Positions 19,819 through 30,793 are shown, counted from the first letter of the stretch. The stretch: 64,000 nucleotides of DNA from Streptococcus mitis (GCF_002096845.1 NZ_NCVK01000018.1:100049-164048), one strand, 5' to 3'. Made by a program: numbers and translations. The notes: generated by a model not told the origin, from the letters alone.

Positions 19819-21306
19819 ATGTCATCTAAGGTTATTGTTACAATTTTCGGTGCGAGTGGAGACCTGGCTAAACGCAAGCTCTACCCTTCCCTATTTAGAC
19901 TATATAAATCCGGCAATCTTTCCAAGCACTTTGCAGTCATTGGAACTGCTCGTCGTCCTTGGAGCAAGGAATATTTTGAATCTGTTGTAGTCGAATCCAT
20001 CCTTGATTTGGCAGATAGTACCGAACAGGCTCAAGAGTTCGCTAGCCACTTCTACTATCAAAGTCATGATGTCAATGATACAGAACACTACATTGCTCTA
20101 CGTCAATTGCAGGCTGAACTAAATGACAAGTACCAAGCTGAACACAACAAGCTCTTCTTCTTGTCTATGGCACCTCAGTTCTTTGGAACTATCGCAAAAC
20201 ACCTCAAGTCTGAAAACATTGTGGATGGTAAAGGTTTTGAACGCTTAATCGTTGAAAAACCATTTGGTACAGATTACGCAACTGCAAGCAAGTTGAATGA
20301 CGAGCTCCTAGCAACATTTGACGAAGAACAAATTTTCCGTATTGACCATTATCTTGGTAAGGAAATGATCCAAAGCATCTTTGCAGTCCGCTTTGCAAAC
20401 TTGATTTTTGAAAACGTTTGGAACAAGGACTTTATCGACAATGTTCAAATTACCTTTGCGGAGCGCTTGGGTGTAGAAGAACGTGGTGGCTACTATGACC
20501 AATCTGGTGCCCTCCGCGACATGGTACAAAACCATACACTACAACTGCTTTCTCTCCTTGCCATGGACAAACCAGCAAGCTTCACAAAAGATGAAATTCG
20601 TGCTGAAAAGATTAAGGTCTTTAAAAACCTCTATCATCCAACTGATGAAGAGCTTAAAGAACACTTTATCCGTGGTCAATACCGCTCTGGTAAGATTGAT
20701 GGTATGAAATATATCTCTTATCGTAGCGAGCCAAATGTCAATCCAGAATCTACAACAGAAACCTTTGCATCTGGTGCCTTCTTTGTAAACAGCGATCGCT
20801 TCAGTGGTGTTCCATTCTTCTTCCGTACTGGTAAACGACTGACTGAAAAAGGAACTCATGTCAACATCGTCTTTAAACAAATGGATTCTATCTTTGGAGA
20901 ACCACTTGCTCCAAACATTTTGACCATCTATATCCAACCAACAGAAGGCTTCTCTCTTAGCCTAAATGGAAAGCAAGTAGGAGAAGAATTTAACTTAGCT
21001 CCGAACTCACTGGATTACCGTACAGATGCGACAGCAACTGGTGCTTCTCCAGAACCATACGAAAAATTAATTTATGATGTCCTAAACAACAACTCAACTA
21101 ACTTTAGCCACTGGGATGAAGTTGGTGCGTCATGGAAATTGATTGACCGTATCGAAGAACTCTGGGCTGAAAATGGTGCCCCACTTCATGACTATAAAGC
21201 TGGAAGCATGGGACCTCAAGCAAGCTTTGACTTACTTGAAAAATTCGGTGCCAAATGGACTTGGCAACCAGATATCGCCTATCGTCAAGATGGTAGACTA
21301 GAATAA
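19819..21306 (+). CDS. zwf: Glucose-6-phosphate 1-dehydrogenase
   Basis: 495 residues. It oxidises glucose 6-phosphate to 6-phosphogluconolactone with NADP+, the entry to the oxidative pentose phosphate pathway. The N-terminal nucleotide motif is FGASGDLAKRKLYPSL and the active-site signature is RIDHYLGKEM. The lactonase gene at 54302 could encode the next step. It stands alone between two terminators, with its own promoter and a structured leader. Confidence 0.98.
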   Translation: MSSKVIVTIFGASGDLAKRKLYPSLFRLYKSGNLSKHFAVIGTARRPWSKEYFESVVVESILDLADSTEQAQEFASHFYYQSHDVNDTEHYIALRQLQAELNDKYQAEHNKLFFLSMAPQFFGTIAKHLKSENIVDGKGFERLIVEKPFGTDYATASKLNDELLATFDEEQIFRIDHYLGKEMIQSIFAVRFANLIFENVWNKDFIDNVQITFAERLGVEERGGYYDQSGALRDMVQNHTLQLLSLLAMDKPASFTKDEIRAEKIKVFKNLYHPTDEELKEHFIRGQYRSGKIDGMKYISYRSEPNVNPESTTETFASGAFFVNSDRFSGVPFFFRTGKRLTEKGTHVNIVFKQMDSIFGEPLAPNILTIYIQPTEGFSLSLNGKQVGEEFNLAPNSLDYRTDATATGASPEPYEKLIYDVLNNNSTNFSHWDEVGASWKLIDRIEELWAENGAPLHDYKAGSMGPQASFDLLEKFGAKWTWQPDIAYRQDGRLE

Positions 21307-21312
21307 AAAATT

Positions 21313-21340
21313 TCCTGCAAGATAACCTTGCAGGATTTTT
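21313..21340. terminator. Bidirectional terminator between zwf and ftsY
   Basis: A perfect 9-bp stem TCCTGCAAG/CTTGCAGGA with a 5-base loop is flanked by A-rich sequence on one side and TTTTT on the other, so it serves both convergent genes. Confidence 0.9.
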
Positions 21341-21348
21341 GCTTCTGA

Positions 21349-22638
21349 TTAGATTAAGCCTTCCAAGAGACCTTTCATAAAGTTTTCTGAGTTAAATTCT
21401 CCAATATCATCGATTTTTTCACCAAAACCAATCAATTTTACAGGAATATTAAGTTCTTCACGGATGGCTAAAACAACACCACCTCGAGCAGTTCCGTCAA
21501 TCTTAGTCAAGACAATTCCTGTTAAAGGAGTGATTTTTGAAAATTCTTTGGCCTGTACCAGGGCATTTTGACCTGTTGATGCATCAAGAGCCAAGAAGGT
21601 TTCATGCGGTGCTTCTGGCACCACACGTTTGATGATGCGACCAATCTTTTCCAATTCTGCCATTAAGTTTTCTTTGTTTTGCAAACGACCAGCAGTATCA
21701 ATCATGAGAATATCGATACCTTCAGACACGGCACGTTCCATTCCATCAAAGACTACACTAGCTGGGTCAGCTTTTTCAGGTCCAGTCACAACTGGAACGT
21801 CAACACGACGGCCCCATTCAGCAAGCTGGGCTACTGCTCCTGCACGGAAGGTATCTGCCGCAACCAACATGATCTTCTTACCAGCTTGTTTGTAGCGGTG
21901 GGCTAGTTTCCCGATAGAGGTTGTTTTCCCAACACCATTAACCCCAACAAAGAGCATAACTGTCAATCCCTCTTGGAAGTGGATATTTTCATTGTAGTTG
22001 CCATCCTTTTCATAAAGCTCAACCAATTTCTCAATGATGACACGACGAAGTGCGTCAGGTTTCTTGGCGTTTTCAAGCTTGGCTTCGTAGCGTAACTCCT
22101 CTGTTAAGTTAGAAGCGACCTGTACACCAACGTCACTCATGATCAGCAACTCTTCCAGTTCCTCGAAGAATTCCTCGTCAACAGAACGGAAATTAGCAAA
22201 GAAGGCATTCAAGCGAGCTCCGAAGTCTGTACGAGTTTTCTTGAGACTGCGGTCATATTTTTCCTGAACACTTTCTTCTGCTTGAGACTTTTCTGCTTCA
22301 AGAACTTCAGAATTATTTTCGTTTGCAATCTCTTCAAGCTCAGGATTCTCTTCCTCTGGGACTTCTTGTGAGTTTGGCAATTCTTCTATTTCTTCTTGTT
22401 GAACTTCTACAGCTGGCTCTGAATCCTTATTTTCTTCAACTGTGTCTTGGATTTCCTCTTCTTGGAGCGCAACTTCTTCAGAACTTTCAATTTCTGCTTC
22501 TTCTTGAGAAACTTCCTCAGCTTCTGTAAGGGCAGGTTCAGTGTCTTCAGACAAATCAAGATTTTCCAGAGCTTCTTTTACAACTTCTTCGATTTTAGGT
22601 TCTTCTTTTTTTCCGAATAGACGGTCAAACAATCCCAT
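21349..22638 (-). CDS. ftsY: Signal recognition particle receptor FtsY
   Basis: 429 residues. The first 130 or so form a Glu-rich acidic region, as in other streptococcal FtsY proteins. The NG domain follows, with G1 GVNGVGKTTSIGKL, G2 ADTFRAGA, G3 DTAGRLQNK and G4 TKIDGTARGG. FtsY docks ribosome-SRP complexes at the membrane for co-translational insertion. It is the last gene of the rnc-smc-HAD-HAD-ftsY series, 3 bases after the preceding stop, and ends at the shared terminator. Confidence 0.97.
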   Translation of the reverse strand: MGLFDRLFGKKEEPKIEEVVKEALENLDLSEDTEPALTEAEEVSQEEAEIESSEEVALQEEEIQDTVEENKDSEPAVEVQQEEIEELPNSQEVPEEENPELEEIANENNSEVLEAEKSQAEESVQEKYDRSLKKTRTDFGARLNAFFANFRSVDEEFFEELEELLIMSDVGVQVASNLTEELRYEAKLENAKKPDALRRVIIEKLVELYEKDGNYNENIHFQEGLTVMLFVGVNGVGKTTSIGKLAHRYKQAGKKIMLVAADTFRAGAVAQLAEWGRRVDVPVVTGPEKADPASVVFDGMERAVSEGIDILMIDTAGRLQNKENLMAELEKIGRIIKRVVPEAPHETFLALDASTGQNALVQAKEFSKITPLTGIVLTKIDGTARGGVVLAIREELNIPVKLIGFGEKIDDIGEFNSENFMKGLLEGLI

Positions 22639-22641
22639 ATC

Positions 22642-23460
22642 TTAGTTCTCCTTTAGCACATATTCTTCGATAGCCCAGGCGACAGCTTCCTCATCATTGG
22701 TCATTGGAGTTACCACATTTGCGACTGCCTTGACTTCAGGAACAGCGTTTTGCATGGCAACACCGAGCCCTGCCCATTCAATCATAGAGAGGTCATTGGC
22801 CTCGTCACCACAAGCCATGACTTGGCTTTGGTCGATTCCAAGATGGCTGATTAGTTTTGCTAAACCTGTTGCTTTATGAACATTCTTTGGTGACCACTCT
22901 AGCAACATTTCACGTGATTTAAAGATTTCATATTGGTCAAACAATTCTGGAGAAATCTTCTGAATAGCTGCATCCAAGGGTTCTTGAGCAAAGGCAGTCA
23001 CACATTTATTGTAAGTCATTTGACTAGACAAGTCTGCAAAGTCCACTGGAACAAAGGTCAAAGCTGGATTGAATTTGGCATAAAGACTTTCTTGGTCAGA
23101 TTGGATTTGATAAACAGTTCCTTCTGAGATGGCGTCAAGAGGCAGTGATAATTTCTCTGTTTCCTCATACAAGCGTGCTACATCATCATATGAAAAGACT
23201 GTCTTATCAAGGATTTCACCTGTATTTTTCTGAACCAAACCACCATTAAAAGTAATCGTATACTCATCTTCGTGGCCGTCAGTCCCTAGCTCATGGAGAA
23301 AGAAAGCCATAGCTTTTAAAGGGCGACCAGTTGTCAATACGACCTTGATACCACGATCACGCGCAGCTTTCAAGGTTGCCTTGGTGCGATCCGTCAGCCT
23401 TTTATCAGTAGTCAGCAAGGTCCCATCCAAGTCCAATGCAATCAATTTTATATCTGCCAT
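22642..23460 (-). CDS. Cof-type HAD family phosphatase (first copy)
   Basis: 272 residues. HAD motif I is ALDLDGTLLTTDK with the nucleophilic Asp; the C-terminal motif IV is MACGDEANDLSMIEWAGLGVAM. A type C2 cap lies between them. Cof-type enzymes dephosphorylate sugar phosphates or cofactor phosphates with broad specificity. It starts on the last base of the preceding HAD gene's stop codon, so the pair is coupled. Confidence 0.92.
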   Translation of the reverse strand: MADIKLIALDLDGTLLTTDKRLTDRTKATLKAARDRGIKVVLTTGRPLKAMAFFLHELGTDGHEDEYTITFNGGLVQKNTGEILDKTVFSYDDVARLYEETEKLSLPLDAISEGTVYQIQSDQESLYAKFNPALTFVPVDFADLSSQMTYNKCVTAFAQEPLDAAIQKISPELFDQYEIFKSREMLLEWSPKNVHKATGLAKLISHLGIDQSQVMACGDEANDLSMIEWAGLGVAMQNAVPEVKAVANVVTPMTNDEEAVAWAIEEYVLKEN

Positions 23461-24254
23461 TATAAGCCCTCCATATAAGCTATAACCGACTGGTTCTTAT
23501 GGTGACCAATCACAGTCTCTGCTAATTCTAAAATCTCTGGTCGTGCATTTTCAGGAGCCACAGGATGTCCCACAACCTGCATCATATGCAAGTCATTTAG
23601 ATTGTCTCCAAAAGCCAGAACCTGATCCATTGTGATACCAAGTTTTTTAGCTAATTCAACAATGGCCACTCCCTTATCGACATAGTCCAGAACAATATCA
23701 ATGGATTCAAAACCAGTTGTCATGGCCTTGACACCAGGAACATGTTCATTAACCCAAGCTTCTCCAGCTTCTAGCGTTTCTTCTGTGAAGTTGGTTGTAA
23801 ATTTGAAAATGTCATCTGTGATATCTTCCAAACTCGCTACTTTTTGGATATTTTCATTATAGTGCTGACTCACTTTCAAATAGGTCTTATCAACCGTATC
23901 TAGCACATAAGATCCTTTTTTGCCCGTCAAGAGCAGTTTATTTATATCTACATAAGGTGACGTTTTCAGCTTTTCAAAAGTCGTCAAATAAAAATCACGA
24001 GACATGGTCGCTTCATACAAGTCCTGACCTCGATATTCTACCAAACTGCCATTTTCCGCAATGAAAATAATATCATCTCGAACATCAGCAAATAATTTTT
24101 CTAAAGACAGAAATCCACGCCCCGAAGCCACCGCAAAGTAAATCCCTTTTTCCTTGTAGGAAACCAAGAGAGACTTAAGGCGGTCCATATCAAAGTGCCC
24201 ATTCCCATCTAGGAAGGTTCCGTCCATATCTGTTGCTACTAGTTTAATTGTCAT
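23460..24254 (-). CDS. Cof-type HAD family phosphatase (second copy)
   Basis: 264 residues. Motif I is ATDMDGTFLDGNG and motif IV LAFGDNLNDLHMMQVVGHPVA. It is a paralogue of the following HAD gene but clearly diverged, with a different cap. Its start overlaps the smc stop by four bases. The substrate is unknown. Confidence 0.92.
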   Translation of the reverse strand: MTIKLVATDMDGTFLDGNGHFDMDRLKSLLVSYKEKGIYFAVASGRGFLSLEKLFADVRDDIIFIAENGSLVEYRGQDLYEATMSRDFYLTTFEKLKTSPYVDINKLLLTGKKGSYVLDTVDKTYLKVSQHYNENIQKVASLEDITDDIFKFTTNFTEETLEAGEAWVNEHVPGVKAMTTGFESIDIVLDYVDKGVAIVELAKKLGITMDQVLAFGDNLNDLHMMQVVGHPVAPENARPEILELAETVIGHHKNQSVIAYMEGL

Positions 24255-27200
24255 CCTTCAATACTTTCTAAATCTTTTAACTTAACTGAAACAATTTTTG
24301 AGACACCTGATTCTTGCATAGTCACTCCATAGATAGAATCAGCCGCCGCCATGGTTCCCTTACGGTGGGTTACGACGATAAACTGGCTGTCCTTGTCAAA
24401 GCGGTTGAGGTAATCCCCAAAACGCTTAACATTAGCTTCATCCAGTGCAGCCTCTACCTCATCCAAGATAACAAACGGGATAGTCTTAACTCGAATGATA
24501 GAGAAGAGCAAAGCAAGAGCTGATAAGGCTTTTTCACCACCACTCATGAGGTTAAGCGACTGAATTTTCTTACCTGGTGGTTGGACTGAAATCTCAACCC
24601 CAGCTGTCAGCAAGTCTCCCTCAGTCAAAATCAGGTCTGCTTGACCTCCACCAAACATCTGCTTGAAGGTCACTTTAAAGGATTCACGAATAGCTTCAAA
24701 GGTTGATTTAAAGCGTTCCTTGACCTCATCATTCATCTCTGTAATGGTTTCAAGCAGCAAGTTTTTCGCTGATAAAATGTCATCTCGCTGACTATTGAGG
24801 AAATCCAGACGACTGTGAACTTCTTCGTACTGTTCAATAGCATCCAAATTGACAGGACCCAGTGAGCGAATAGCCTTCTCTAATTCCTGCACCTCTTGCT
24901 CCGCCAGATTGAGATTTTCCAACTCATGTGCTTTTTCTAGAGCTTCAGTATAGCTAATCTGATACTGGTCTGTTAATTGGCTTTGTAAATGGCGTAAGCG
25001 CTCGCTGACCTTTTCTTTCTTAGCTTCAGCACGTGTTTGCTTGCGAATCCACTCTTCATTCTGCTGACGTGCCTGGTCCAAATGACTGGAAATATCATCC
25101 AGCTGTCCTTCAATATCATCTAATTCAAACTGCTTGCGAATCAAACCTTGTTGAAGATTTGTTTTTTTCATTTTAGCTTCTTCGGCCTGCTGACTGAGCA
25201 AATCCGTATCAACTTTCTCAAGATTGTCAACCTTTTCTTGAAGAAGGCGCTGGATTTCCTCTTGCTCGATATCTAAATTGTCCAATTCCTTGCCTAAGCG
25301 CTCAATATCAGATACTTCATAACGTTTTTGCCCTTGCAGTTCTGTCTTAACCAAACGAGCTTGCGCTACCTCTTCCTGCAAGTTTTGATAGCGTTCTTGG
25401 ATGGCGTTTTTGTTAGACTTAATCTCTTCAATCTCAGCTTCCAGATTTTGCTTGTCACTGGCGATTGTAGCAAGACGCTCTTGGCATTTTTCCTTATCTG
25501 CTTGCCAATCTCCCTCAGAAAGACGATTTAATTCCTCTTCTTGGAGTTTCCAAAGAGTTTCCAGTTCTTCAACTTGCTGACTGGTCTGCTGATAAGCGAG
25601 GGACAAGCCTTGCTCTTGAATACGTGCCTGCTCTCCTTGAGATTTAATAGCTTCTAATCTTTCTGTCAATCTAGCCATCTCCTCTTGCAAGGTCTTCAAA
25701 CTCGCTTCTTCAGAACGCAAGCTTGCTTCTTCTTCAGCAATTTCTTTTTGCAATTGTTCCAGTTCTGGCTTGATGAAAATGCTGTTATTCTGGCGATTGG
25801 CACCACCTGCATAAGAACCACCTGTGCGCAACTCTGTGCCGTCCAAAGTGACCATACGAACCTGATAACGAACCTGGCGAGCAGCTGCACGCGCATGTTC
25901 TACTGTATCAAAAATCGCTGTCGTGGCTAGCAAGTTCTTGAAAATGGCTTCCAGTCTAGTATCGAAAGTAACTAACTCATCTGCCATGCCCAAAAATCCC
26001 GGACTTGCAGCAATAGCATCTTGGTTCTGGCTAGAAATCGTACGAGCCTTGATTGTTGTCAAAGGAAGGAAGGTTGCACGACCTGCTCTGTTTCGTTTGA
26101 GAAAATCAATCGCCTTGGTTGCCGACTCTTCATCTTCTACGATGATATGCTGACTGCTGGCTCCAAGCGCAATTTCTAGGGCAGTTTGATAATGCACATC
26201 AAAAGTCAGGTGCTCACTGACTGCACCAATAATCCCACCAAGACGGTCTTTTTCTTGGAGAACACTCTTAACACCTGCATAAAAGTTACTATGATTTCTC
26301 AGGATATTTTCCAAACTCTGAGCTCTGGCCTGCTTGTTTTTGAGATTATCCAGACGGTCAAAGAGTTGACTTTGTTGACCTTGATAGGAAGTTTTCTGCT
26401 CCTCTTGGTCCTTGGCAATAGCTTGATAGTCAGCCAATAATTTCTGAACCTGCTCCTTGGCAGTTTCAAGTTCAGCCTCTTGCTGACTCGCCTTTTCTTT
26501 AACTGTAGCCAGCTGTTCTTTCAGCTTTTCTAATTGATCTGCTTGTTTTTGAGAAAGCTGACGACTATTTTCCAACTCATTCTCGATACGGGTCAACTGG
26601 TTTGAAACATCGGCTTCTTCCTGTAAAAGCGCCACAAAGCGTTCACGTAATAGCTCAATCATCTGATCAGGATCATCTGAAAAAGCTAGTAATTCAGCCT
26701 CTAATCGATTGAGTTTTTTATTATTTTGGACTAGATTTTCATCTAACTGTGCCAAATTCGCTTCTTTTTCAGCTTTTTCCTTACTTAGAGACTTTCTCTT
26801 ATCCTCTAAAGCAGCCAAACGGGCTTGTGCTTCCTGTTGATTCAGGGCTACTTGCTCAGATTCTAATTTCGATAAGGCTAATTTTCTCTCTAAATCACTA
26901 ATCAGACTGGTCAAGTCCATCAAACTGCCTTGGTCTTTGGCCATTTCAGCCTGTAAATCTTGGCGTTGCTTTTTAAGAGTTTGATTTTCTTCTTCTAACT
27001 CTTCACGTTTTTGGTAATAACTAGTCAATAGTTCCTGAACCTGCGCCAACTCTTCTTCTGTAGAGTCTAGTTCAGCCTTATTTTCCTTGATTTGAGCAAC
27101 CAATACATCCAAGTAAATAGTCTTACGTTGACCTTCCAAGTCTAGAAACTTACGGGCATTCTCAGCCTGCTTCTCAAGAGGCTTGATTTGATTGTCCAAC

Positions 27201-27790
27201 TCGTAGATAATGTCCTCTAAGCGGTCTAGATTATCTTGAGTTTGCTGCAGCTTGCTCTCAGTTTCTTTTCTGCGAGTCTTGTATTTCAAAACTCCTGCAG
27301 CTTCTTCGAAAATAGCACGACGTTCTTCAGGCTTGGAATTGAAAATCTCCTCAACCTTCCCTTGGGAAATGATGGAGAAAGAATCTCGTCCCAAACCTGT
27401 GTCCAAAAAGAGGTCATGAATATCACGCAGACGGACTTTCTTGCCGTCAATCTTGTATTCGCTATCTCCACTACGATAGATATGGCGTTCCACCCTGATT
27501 TCTTGACCAGCATCCTTGATAAATCTGTCATGATTATCCAAAGTCACAACTACAGAAGCATAATTGAGCGGTTTGCGACTTTCAGTTCCAGCAAAGATGA
27601 CATCTGGCATCTTGCCCCCACGGAGACTCTTAACACTTGATTCCCCCAAGGCCCAACGCAAACTTTCTGTAATATTCGACTTTCCAGATCCATTGGGTCC
27701 AACGACTGCCGTCACACCTTGATCAAAAACGACCTTGGTCTTGTCAGCAAAAGACTTGAATCCCTGAATTTCAATTTCCTTTAAATACAT
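24251..27790 (-). CDS. smc: Chromosome segregation protein SMC
   Basis: 1179 residues, full length. The N-terminal head holds Walker [12 protein letters not shown] at about 30-40. Two long Glu/Gln/Leu-rich coiled coils flank a hinge at about 500-680 that includes [14 protein letters not shown]. The C-terminal head holds the signature [17 protein letters not shown] and Walker [17 protein letters not shown] forms a ring with ScpA/ScpB, encoded elsewhere, and compacts origins. The start overlaps rnc by ten bases and the stop overlaps the HAD gene by four. Confidence 0.98.
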   Translation of the reverse strand: MYLKEIEIQGFKSFADKTKVVFDQGVTAVVGPNGSGKSNITESLRWALGESSVKSLRGGKMPDVIFAGTESRKPLNYASVVVTLDNHDRFIKDAGQEIRVERHIYRSGDSEYKIDGKKVRLRDIHDLFLDTGLGRDSFSIISQGKVEEIFNSKPEERRAIFEEAAGVLKYKTRRKETESKLQQTQDNLDRLEDIIYELDNQIKPLEKQAENARKFLDLEGQRKTIYLDVLVAQIKENKAELDSTEEELAQVQELLTSYYQKREELEEENQTLKKQRQDLQAEMAKDQGSLMDLTSLISDLERKLALSKLESEQVALNQQEAQARLAALEDKRKSLSKEKAEKEANLAQLDENLVQNNKKLNRLEAELLAFSDDPDQMIELLRERFVALLQEEADVSNQLTRIENELENSRQLSQKQADQLEKLKEQLATVKEKASQQEAELETAKEQVQKLLADYQAIAKDQEEQKTSYQGQQSQLFDRLDNLKNKQARAQSLENILRNHSNFYAGVKSVLQEKDRLGGIIGAVSEHLTFDVHYQTALEIALGASSQHIIVEDEESATKAIDFLKRNRAGRATFLPLTTIKARTISSQNQDAIAASPGFLGMADELVTFDTRLEAIFKNLLATTAIFDTVEHARAAARQVRYQVRMVTLDGTELRTGGSYAGGANRQNNSIFIKPELEQLQKEIAEEEASLRSEEASLKTLQEEMARLTERLEAIKSQGEQARIQEQGLSLAYQQTSQQVEELETLWKLQEEELNRLSEGDWQADKEKCQERLATIASDKQNLEAEIEEIKSNKNAIQERYQNLQEEVAQARLVKTELQGQKRYEVSDIERLGKELDNLDIEQEEIQRLLQEKVDNLEKVDTDLLSQQAEEAKMKKTNLQQGLIRKQFELDDIEGQLDDISSHLDQARQQNEEWIRKQTRAEAKKEKVSERLRHLQSQLTDQYQISYTEALEKAHELENLNLAEQEVQELEKAIRSLGPVNLDAIEQYEEVHSRLDFLNSQRDDILSAKNLLLETITEMNDEVKERFKSTFEAIRESFKVTFKQMFGGGQADLILTEGDLLTAGVEISVQPPGKKIQSLNLMSGGEKALSALALLFSIIRVKTIPFVILDEVEAALDEANVKRFGDYLNRFDKDSQFIVVTHRKGTMAAADSIYGVTMQESGVSKIVSVKLKDLESIEG

Positions 27791-28479
27791 GAATCCAGCC
27801 CTTTCTCAACGGCATTTTTGGCAGCTTCCTGCTCTGCTAGTTTCTTAGAACGACCTTGACCTTGACCAATGCTCTTACCTTCGACAAGAACTTCCACATC
27901 AAAGACCTTATCATGGGCAGGACCCGTTTCAGAAATCACCTGATAACGGATAGCCACATCGCCATTGACCTGAAGTAACTCTTGGAGATGGGTTTTGTAG
28001 TCTGTAATCATCTCAAACTCGCCTGCTTCAACCTTAGGAATCATGACTTGATAGATAAATTCCTTGACCTTGGCCACATCCTTATCCAAAAGAAGGGCAC
28101 CAAGAAAGGCTTCAAAGGCGTCACCAAGAATGGTGTCACGATTGCGACCACCAGATTTTTCTTCTCCCTTACCAAGTTTGATAAACTGATCAAACTGGCA
28201 ATCACGCGCAAAACCAGCCAAACTCTCCTCGCGGACAATCATGGCACGGAGTTTAGACAGGTCACCCTCAGGCTTTTTAGGATATTTTTTATACAGATAT
28301 TCTGAAATCAATAACTGTAGAACAGCGTCTCCTAAAAATTCCAAGCGCTCATTGTGTGAAATTTTTAAGAGGCGGTGCTCATTGGCATAACTCGTATGAG
28401 TAAAGGCAGTCTCCAGTAAATTTTTGTCTGCAAATTCGATTGCAAAACGGTTCTTTAGTACAGTTTGTAATTCTTTCAT
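27781..28479 (-). CDS. rnc: Ribonuclease III
   Basis: 232 residues. The RNase III catalytic domain shows the signature [15 protein letters not shown] and a second acidic site around [19 protein letters not shown] double-stranded RNA-binding domain covers the C-terminus ([11 protein letters not shown] to [16 protein letters not shown]). It processes rRNA precursors and structured mRNAs. It is the first gene of the rnc-smc-HAD-HAD-ftsY operon. Confidence 0.97.
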   Translation of the reverse strand: MKELQTVLKNRFAIEFADKNLLETAFTHTSYANEHRLLKISHNERLEFLGDAVLQLLISEYLYKKYPKKPEGDLSKLRAMIVREESLAGFARDCQFDQFIKLGKGEEKSGGRNRDTILGDAFEAFLGALLLDKDVAKVKEFIYQVMIPKVEAGEFEMITDYKTHLQELLQVNGDVAIRYQVISETGPAHDKVFDVEVLVEGKSIGQGQGRSKKLAEQEAAKNAVEKGLDSCI

Positions 28480-28662
28480 ACCAACCTCTTTCTAACTGAT
28501 AACAGTCCTTTTTATTATATCAAAAAAAGCCCCCTGAGTCACTTTAAAACGGGACTGGAGGAGATTTGGGCATTCTATAGAATATGATTTTCAGTTTTAG
28601 GTGCAAATTTGAGACGGTGGAAAGAAAAAAAACCTATTAAAGGCTTTTTTAGGCTATTTACA

Positions 28663-28735
28663 TCCACCCTGAGGGAATCGAACCCCCATCTCAAGAACCG
28701 GAATCTTACGTGATATCCATTACACTAAGGGTGGA
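28663..28735 (-). tRNA. tRNA-Arg (anticodon CCG)
   Basis: 73 bases on the minus strand. The acceptor arms are TCCACCC and GGGTGGA, a perfect 7-bp stem. The T-arm GGGGGTTCGATTCCCTC has the standard loop. The anticodon loop TTCCGGT places CCG at positions 34-36, reading CGG arginine codons. CCA is not encoded. A separate consensus promoter precedes it. Confidence 0.93.
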
Positions 28736-28745
28736 AACTTGTTTT

Positions 28746-28774
28746 ATTATAACAGAAATTTGCTCTAATAACAA
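28746..28774 (-). promoter_or_regulatory. tRNA-Arg promoter
   Basis: On the minus strand, -35 TTGTTA (28769-28774) and -10 TATAAT (28746-28751) are 17 bases apart. It lies in the 65 bases between the guaC stop and the tRNA. Confidence 0.8.
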
Positions 28775-28800
28775 GTTTTTTTCTAGTGAGATAGGCCGTC

Positions 28801-29787
28801 TTAGTGGGAAGCATCCCCATTCCAGATGGAGTTTTTCACGATAACATAATCAACATGTTTAAGGTCAGCAACCTGACGTCCACCTGCATAAGAAATGGCA
28901 CTTTGAAGGTCTTGTTCCATCTCAGTCAAAGTATCTTGCAAATGACCTTTGGCAGGAAGCAAGATACGTTTTCCTTCCACGTTTTTATAAGCTCCTTTTT
29001 GGTATTGTGAAGCTGAACCGTAGTACTCTTTGAACTGTTCACCATCAACTTCAATCGTTTTCCCTGGACTTTCGATGTGTCCTGCAAAGAGGGAACCAAC
29101 CATAACCATACTGGCACCAAAACGGATAGACTTGGCAATATCACCGTGAGTACGGATTCCACCATCAGCGATAATTGGTTTACGCGCAGCCTTGGCACAC
29201 CAGCGGAGAGCAGCCAACTGCCAACCACCTGTACCAAAACCAGTCTTGACCTTGGTGATACAAACCTTACCAGGACCGATTCCAACCTTAGTCGCATCCG
29301 CACCAGCATTTTCCAATTCACGCACAGCTTCTGGTGTTCCCACATTTCCAGCAATGACAAAGGTATCTGGCAATTCTTTCTTGATATGTTGAATCATAGA
29401 AATTACGCTATCCGCATGACCGTGGGCAATGTCAATCGTAATGTACTCAGGAGCATCAGCCTTGAGCTGGCTAACAAAATCATACTCATAGTCCTTAACA
29501 CCTACAGAGATAGAAGCAATGAGACCTTGCTCATGCATTCGTTTAATAAAAGGAATGCGTCCTGCCTCATCAAAACGATGCATAATGTAGAAGTAACCAC
29601 CTTTAGCCAGTTGCTCTGCTACATTTTCATCCAAAATCGTCTGCATATTAGCTGGCACAACAGGTAGTTTAAAGGTGTGCTTTCCTAAAGTGACACTTGT
29701 ATCCGCTTCTGCACGGCTTTTAATCACACATTTATTTGGAATCAATTGAATATCTTCGTAATCAAAAATTGGAAATTCATTTAACAT
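28801..29787 (-). CDS. guaC: GMP reductase
   Basis: 328 residues. It deaminates GMP to IMP with NADPH and so balances purine pools. The IMPDH/GMPR barrel is clear. The catalytic cysteine lies in [18 protein letters not shown], followed by [15 protein letters not shown] and [10 protein letters not shown]. No CBS domain is inserted, which separates it from IMP dehydrogenase. It is monocistronic, driven by a perfect consensus promoter and preceded by a structured leader of about 70 bases. Confidence 0.96.
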   Translation of the reverse strand: MLNEFPIFDYEDIQLIPNKCVIKSRAEADTSVTLGKHTFKLPVVPANMQTILDENVAEQLAKGGYFYIMHRFDEAGRIPFIKRMHEQGLIASISVGVKDYEYDFVSQLKADAPEYITIDIAHGHADSVISMIQHIKKELPDTFVIAGNVGTPEAVRELENAGADATKVGIGPGKVCITKVKTGFGTGGWQLAALRWCAKAARKPIIADGGIRTHGDIAKSIRFGASMVMVGSLFAGHIESPGKTIEVDGEQFKEYYGSASQYQKGAYKNVEGKRILLPAKGHLQDTLTEMEQDLQSAISYAGGRQVADLKHVDYVIVKNSIWNGDASH

Positions 29788-29858
29788 ATCGATGTCTCGT
29801 TTCTTTTGTAATGACCTACCTATGCTTGCGCATCCCTACGTCTTTTCTGACGTTTCCT
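29788..29858 (-). promoter_or_regulatory. Structured 5' leader of guaC, candidate cis-acting RNA
   Basis: Read on the minus strand from the predicted start of transcription, the leader forms a stem ACGTC/GACGT with a 6-base loop (29838-29853). Four bases later comes ATGC-GCAA-GCAT, a GNRA tetraloop hairpin (29822-29833). A purine-rich stretch and then a weak ribosome site follow. I do not recognise it as a known riboswitch class. Confidence 0.4.
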
Positions 29859-29864
29859 TAATTA

Positions 29865-29893
29865 ATTATAAATCAAAGTACAGTTTTTGTCAA
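29865..29893 (-). promoter_or_regulatory. guaC promoter, perfect consensus
   Basis: On the minus strand, TTGACA (29888-29893) and TATAAT (29865-29870) are separated by exactly 17 bases. Such a strong promoter usually needs a separate control step, which makes the leader interesting. Confidence 0.9.
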
Positions 29894-29986
29894 ATAATTT
29901 TATAAATTAAAATATATCGTTCGTGTTTTACTTTTGTTAAAAACAAAAGAAAGGAGAGATTATTTTCTCCCCAGTTCTTCTACATT

Positions 29987-30766
29987 CTAATAATACTCGC
30001 CCTGACGGTAGTCCCATGAGTTAAAGGTGTCTGACAGGTGAATCATAATCTTATCAATGTCAAGCCCTTTGCGGATTACAACTGGAGCTGGTGAAGTTGA
30101 ACGTGCTCCTCCTTGTTCTGGGATGAGTTTGCCGTCTTTATCAACCATAGAGACCATCACACCTTGCTCATAGCGAGTTTCAATCGTTTTGTCTGGTTGG
30201 ATAGAAGCAACATAGTCGTCTGCTTCAATGACAAGGTCCACTGCTCCTTCGATACGTTCTCCAATACCTTCAACCTTACCACGGTTTCCTTTACCAGATG
30301 GGTTAGCAGATGAGGCATAAACCATCTTGCCTTCTCCCCAAAGTTTAGCAGCTAATTGTTCACCAGCTTTCCCGAATTTGATAACAAAACAGCTAGTACC
30401 ACGCACGTCAGTCATGAGTTCTTCACGGCCATCACCGTATGCTTTCAGTTGTTCAAAGGCTTCTGGTTTCCAAGGAAGGATACAACCAAGAAGAATATCT
30501 TCGTCCCAATGTTTTTGGTAGAAGGCTTCAATTTCTGAATTGAGTTGTGCTAAAGCACGAAGCTCATCCATGCTACCGCAGAGAACAACACCTGGTTTGT
30601 TACGGTTACGCTCTTTAGCTGCGAACTTACGCTCAAGTCCTGCCTTATCGCTAGTCATGATGATGTAACCAACTTTAGTAGGGCAAACGATACATCCGCC
30701 CTCACCTTTTAAAATATCATAGCCTTCTTGTGAAAGTGTTCCGTTCCATTGAATGTGTTTTGTCAT
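29987..30766 (-). CDS. Sua5/YciO/YrdC family protein
   Basis: 259 residues. A YrdC-like fold is suggested by GGCIVCPTKVGYIIMTSDKAGLERKFAAKERNRNKPG at the start and by KMVYASSANPSGKGNRGKVEGIG in the middle, matching the KxR and SxN nucleotide-binding motifs. Classical members make threonylcarbamoyl-AMP for the t6A tRNA modification. This form is divergent, with an extra C-terminal 50 residues, so the reaction is unproven. It follows leuD by 27 bases and may be transcribed with the leu operon. Confidence 0.75.
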   Translation of the reverse strand: MTKHIQWNGTLSQEGYDILKGEGGCIVCPTKVGYIIMTSDKAGLERKFAAKERNRNKPGVVLCGSMDELRALAQLNSEIEAFYQKHWDEDILLGCILPWKPEAFEQLKAYGDGREELMTDVRGTSCFVIKFGKAGEQLAAKLWGEGKMVYASSANPSGKGNRGKVEGIGERIEGAVDLVIEADDYVASIQPDKTIETRYEQGVMVSMVDKDGKLIPEQGGARSTSPAPVVIRKGLDIDKIMIHLSDTFNSWDYRQGEYY

Positions 30767-30793
30767 AGTTATATTTCCTTTTCTATTTTTCTT

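Noticed and set aside
29077..29667. 196-codon plus-strand open frame opposite guaC
   Set aside because: Fully within guaC on the other strand; sequence is low in coding character and lacks a start signal.
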